This document shows, piece by piece, positions 62,401-64,000 of a stretch of DNA of 64,000 bases. The notes beneath the pieces were generated by a model. That model worked only from the letters and a program-made list of their open reading frames with translations, was not told the DNA's origin and ran no database searches. Made by a program: the position numbers and the translations under genes. Origin of the DNA: Anaerolineales bacterium. Its GTDB lineage: Bacteria > Chloroflexota > Anaerolineae > JAAEKA01. The stretch lies in contig JACKBI010000002.1 in assembly GCA_020634615.1 (NCBI GenBank), positions 296,947 through 360,946 of the forward strand, in the 5' to 3' direction. Each line of letters begins with the position of its first letter. Positions within the stretch are counted from its first letter, which is position 1.

Positions 62401-62798
62401 TTTTCGATCTCGTCGGCTTGAGGCGCGGAGATGGCAGCCAGCAGGCGCGCCGACGAGTCCAGCGCGCGGTAGGCGTCGTCGGAGGAGAAGGGTTCCTGGT
62501 GGGCCCACTTGTTGCGCATGTCGCGCAATTCACTGACCAGACTGCGTTCAGAGAAGCCCAGCGTGTCCCTGAAGACGGCGTTCCACTGGTCCCACATCAT
62601 GCGCAGCAAGACGGCCACATCAAGCTGCGGCAGGTCCTCGCCCTCGCGCCAGCTCAGGTCGTTGGGCCAGGAGGCGGTCACCGACGTGACCCAATACTTG
62701 CCGAATTTGGCTTCCAGCTCGCGTGCCACGAAGGGGCGGAGCCCGTCGCGCAGCAGTTCCAGCGCCTTGCCGACGCGTTCGTAGTTAGTGATGGCCAT
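59424..62798 (-). CDS. Swt1-type HEPN / DUF499 ATPase (predicted anti-phage defence)
   Basis: This 1124-residue protein has an N-terminal Swt1-like HEPN domain (residues 1-~125) with the RNase-type motif RNKWAH (R95-x4-H100). A linker and the DUF499 P-loop ATPase follow: Walker A TNFGGGKTH (246-254) and Walker B LVLIDE (358-363). A long DUF499 body comes next, with an Ala/Thr-rich linker near residue 1040 and a beta-like tail. DUF499 proteins recur in defence islands beside DUF1156-type DNA methylases, DUF3780 proteins and helicases, where they are thought to be the motor. The gene to its right (ending at 63937) may be such a partner, separated by an inserted RAYT. Confidence 0.85.
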   Translation of the reverse strand: MAITNYERVGKALELLRDGLRPFVARELEAKFGKYWVTSVTASWPNDLSWREGEDLPQLDVAVLLRMMWDQWNAVFRDTLGFSERSLVSELRDMRNKWAHQEPFSSDDAYRALDSSARLLAAISAPQADEIEKMKMELLRLRFDEQVRGERRKSASTAIESQAASGLKPWREVVTPHRDVASGRYQQAEFAADLWQVHMGEGTDEYRDPVEFFRRTYLTESLKSMLVGGVRRLSGQGGDPVVQLQTNFGGGKTHSMLALYHLFSGIAPNELAGIDAVMQEAGTTKLPSVRRVVLVGNKISPGNPVVKPDGTVVRTLWGELAWQLGGPQAYARIQADDERATSPGDALRELFRDYGPCLVLIDEWVAYARQLHDQGDASSASSASLPAGAFETQFTFAQVLTESAKLVGNCLLVISLPASDTSGSPHTQADDAEVGGRRGREALDRLRNVVGRVESSWRPASAEEGFEIVRRRLFEPLNDPGQFKDRDVVARAFADFYRTQHQEFPPECRDADYEKRIRAAYPIHPEIFDRLYSDWSTLVKFQRTRGVLRLMAAVIHNLWEKGDRNPLIMPANIAIDDRRIQFELTRYLSDNWVPVIEKDVDGPNSLPLRLDGEVPNLGKFAASRRVARAIYLGSAPTATAAHRGIEDRRIKLGCVMPGESPAVFGDALRRLASAATYLYQDGPRYWYSTQPTVTKLAEDRAEQLKRDTDKVVHELDGRLRKDLVHKGDFSRVHALPASGYDVPDDLDARLVVLNVDHPYSKDENSAAELAARAILDMRGNTPRLYRNSVVFLAADKTRLQDLDEATRKYLAWESILAEKVQLDLSPLQVKQAEAQRNTADSTVTARLPETYQWLLVPVQATPQVPATWQALRLTGQDALAVRAGKKLRNDDLLVTGLAGTMLRMWMDKIPLWRGDHVSIRQLVDDFARYTYLPRLRDAEVLLNAIRSGVALLTWEQDGFAYADDYDEEAGRYRGLQCGQHVMLVDATAPGLLVKPAAARVQLNAELAAAKPEQITVIGGTDEDAQTGETETAGTTGTAGATAAPTKQPKRYYGTVTLDTTRVGRDASQIADEVIAHLAGLVGARVTVTLEIEAEMPEGAPDHVVRTVTENGRTLKFDNQAFERE

Positions 62799-63143
62799 CT
62801 TCTCTATTCCTCACCTTCGGTTTGTCTGGAGTTTGCCTACAAGTGCGCACTTACAGCGATAAAAACGCCGGAAAGCTTAAAATTGCCTGGTTTTCCATTG
62901 ACTTTCGACGCCAACTTGGTTATGATTCCCGTAACCTTTACTAACAGTCTGGGTCCTACAAAGGCTTCGACCGCTGGGCCAATACTAACCAGCGGTCACT
63001 CTCTTTCTTCTGCCTGTTCTGGCGTCTCTCGATTACCACCTCGGATTGCTTCTGATCTTCTGTATCGTCTTCGGGTCGGCTACATATAGACGTGATGAAA
63101 GTGGCAGTATTGCGCTTGCCGCGGATTTGCCGATCCGAAGTTC
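62799..63143. other. Noncoding stretch upstream of the DUF499 gene
   Basis: It contains a 9-bp hairpin, GACCGCTGG/CCAGCGGTC (62969-62977, 62989-62997), and a plus-strand promoter-like pair TTGACT (62898-62903)/TATGAT (62921-62926) with a 17-nt spacer pointing toward the REP array. Base composition is more AT-rich than the flanking genes. Open frames here, on both strands, are explained by the palindromes. Confidence 0.5.
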
Positions 63144-63317
63144 GGAGTCTAGGCTTTAGCCGGGTCTTACCCCAGACCCGGCTAAGGCCTAGACTCCTGC
63201 CAGTGCGAGGCTTCGTCAACACCATTCGGAGTCTAGGCTTTGGCCGGGTCGTATGCACTGTACGGAGTCTGGGTATTAGTCGAATCGTACGCCAGACCCG
63301 GCTAAAGCCTCGACTCC
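63144..63317. repeat. REP/BIME-like palindrome array
   Basis: Five copies of a ~23-nt unit GGAGTC-TAGGCTTTAG-CCGGGTC occur: direct at 63144-63166, 63228-63250 and (diverged) 63264-63286, inverted at 63175-63197 and 63295-63317. The first direct/inverted pair forms a stem of 22 Watson-Crick pairs plus one G-U with an 8-nt loop. The last inverted copy contains the end and stop codon of the RAYT gene. More diverged copies lie on the other side of the RAYT. Confidence 0.85.
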
Positions 63318-63859
63318 TGCTCACGGACTCCGGTTAGATCGAGATCGTCGCCTTCCAAGAAATCGATCACCGGGTAGCGAGCCCAGCAATCGTCGAGCCA
63401 GTCTGAACCCTTCGTCGCCAGCCAGTGATGATAGCTGGAATAGGGCCAATCTTCCAGTCGCTTAACGTATCCGTGCTTGATTGGGTTGTTGTGGATGTAG
63501 TTGAACCGTATCCAGAAATCCTCTTCCGAGCGGATGCAGGTGTCCCAGTAGTTGTGCCAGACCTGGCGGCCTGCGGCTTCATCCCACAAGTTGATCTGTC
63601 GGGAGGTCGCTCCGTGAAGCTGCCCGAAAAACCGCGGTAGGTCCTCGCCCAGGCGCGACTTGAAGAGAACGTGGTAGTGGTTGTCGAGAATGACCCACGC
63701 GCGCAGCGTGACGGCATAGGACGTCACCAACTCGCTCAGCTTGTCGATCACAAGCGCTTTCGCCCGCGACGCTGACAGATAGCGACGAGTGTAGAGCGTT
63801 GCAGCGGTCACAATATACCAGGTGTCATCGAGATAGATGTGCGGCGGATGGTGAGCCAT
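63302..63859 (-). CDS. REP-associated tyrosine transposase (RAYT, Y1_Tnp/HUH)
   Basis: This 185-residue Y1 transposase-like protein of the IS200/IS605 superfamily, RAYT type, has HUH motif HYHVLFK (H61/H63) and catalytic Tyr121 in RFNYIHNNPIKHG, followed by WPYSSYHHW as in TnpA_REP proteins. REP-like palindromes flank it on both sides (63144-63317 and 63877-63925). Its last codons and TAG stop lie inside one palindrome. RAYTs are single-copy, domesticated-type enzymes that nick and mobilise REP sequences. It sits between two genes of a likely defence operon, all on the minus strand. Confidence 0.92.
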   Translation of the reverse strand: MAHHPPHIYLDDTWYIVTAATLYTRRYLSASRAKALVIDKLSELVTSYAVTLRAWVILDNHYHVLFKSRLGEDLPRFFGQLHGATSRQINLWDEAAGRQVWHNYWDTCIRSEEDFWIRFNYIHNNPIKHGYVKRLEDWPYSSYHHWLATKGSDWLDDCWARYPVIDFLEGDDLDLTGVREQESRL

Positions 63860-63876
63860 GAGAACCTTTTGTCAAC

Positions 63877-63925
63877 ACACCGGCTGAAGCCTCGACTCCG
63901 GGGCCCTGGCTGAAGCCTCGACTTC
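63877..63925. repeat. Two diverged REP units right of the RAYT
   Basis: Two direct copies of the CCGGCTGAAGCCTCGACTCC form (63880-63899 and about 63905-63925) match the inverted units left of the RAYT. Together with the left array they bracket the transposase gene. Confidence 0.75.
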
Positions 63926-63936
63926 AGCGGCGGAGG

Positions 63937-64000
63937 TTAGTCGAACAGGCCGGGCTGGGCCGGTTCTGGTTCGCCTTGCGCGCGTGCCAGGCGCATGATC
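63937..64000 (-). CDS. 3' end of a gene cut by the window edge
   Basis: The last 20 codons and TAA stop (63937-63939) are visible; the peptide ends RLARAQGEPEPAQPGLFD. The acidic/Pro-rich tail with terminal GLFD looks like a genuine protein C-terminus. It is on the same strand as the DUF499 gene, and by context it may be a DUF1156-type DNA methylase of the same system. The 20 residues alone cannot show that. Confidence 0.45.
   Translation of the reverse strand, partial: IMRLARAQGEPEPAQPGLFD

Noticed and set aside
62898..62926. Plus-strand promoter-like TTGACT-N17-TATGAT
   Set aside because: There is no plus-strand gene downstream; it might drive an antisense RNA over the REP array but nothing else supports this, so it is only noted in the region entry.
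63144..63317. Possible CRISPR array
   Set aside because: Units alternate in orientation, spacing is irregular (8 to ~31 nt) and units are palindromic; a RAYT is adjacent, so REP/BIME is the better explanation.
62956..63337. Overlapping plus- and minus-strand frames that translate to Arg/Leu/Ser-rich repeat peptides
   Set aside because: They read straight through the REP palindromes; the repeats are in the DNA, not a protein property.

Overview
The window looks like chromosomal DNA of a high-GC, non-pathogen-like bacterium, most plausibly a member of the Chloroflexota (Anaerolineae-type). This is inference from gene content: membrane glycosyltransferases fused to TPR arrays, a zinc-ribbon/adenylate cyclase/AAA/TPR regulator, dockerin-tagged secreted proteins, long Thr/Pro linkers, a single-chain pyruvate:ferredoxin oxidoreductase paired with a dihydroorotate dehydrogenase-like protein, and many short hairpin repeats. 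No rRNA or ribosomal protein gene is present to fix the taxonomy. No complete insertion sequence, prophage or CRISPR array is seen.

Layout. 1-11.5 kb: an ABC-2 permease behind a leader with a consensus promoter, a 30-codon ORF and two terminator hairpins with interchangeable arms; a HAD hydrolase; a penicillin-acylase-family Ntn hydrolase; two methyltransferases; an M23 peptidase; an overlapping methyltransferase-nucleotidyltransferase-LuxR regulator operon; and two leaderless trypsin-fold proteases. 11.5-18.2 kb: the large cyclase/AAA/TPR regulator, an exported alpha/beta hydrolase, a small-protein/HNH endonuclease pair and a GNAT acetyltransferase. 18.3-40.1 kb: a minus-strand cell-surface block, with two GT-C glycosyltransferase-TPR fusions, a PHP-like dockerin protein and a sulfatase-dockerin protein (stop/start overlaps), a 2567-residue membrane/TPR giant, a second TPR protein, a MurJ-type flippase and a secreted glycoside hydrolase-like protein. 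A tRNA-Leu(GAG) with its own promoter and terminator lies at 40.25 kb.

40.6-50 kb: a methyltransferase, a DUF4139 secreted protein, an isocitrate/isopropylmalate dehydrogenase-family enzyme, and then a prokaryotic pentameric ligand-gated ion channel homologue with an extra ~300-residue periplasmic N-terminal region. Only 7 nt separate the channel from a gene for a secreted, membrane-anchored BNR/sortilin-like propeller protein. 50.3-59.2 kb: nifJ-type PFOR plus a DHOD-like protein, an MhqO/MhqD-like quinone-detoxification pair, small exported proteins and an ornithine cyclodeaminase-family protein.

59.4-64 kb: a Swt1-type HEPN-DUF499 ATPase of the sort found in phage-defence loci, separated from the 3' end of another same-strand gene by a REP-associated tyrosine transposase (RAYT) and its palindromes.

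The most interesting signals are the attenuator-like leader at 240-614, the channel at 45-47 kb with an unusual charge pattern at the inner pore mouth, the RAYT/REP insertion inside what looks like a defence operon (the REP palindrome supplies the transposase stop codon), the giant TPR protein and its GT-TPR relatives, and several hairpin repeat families that look undescribed from sequence alone.
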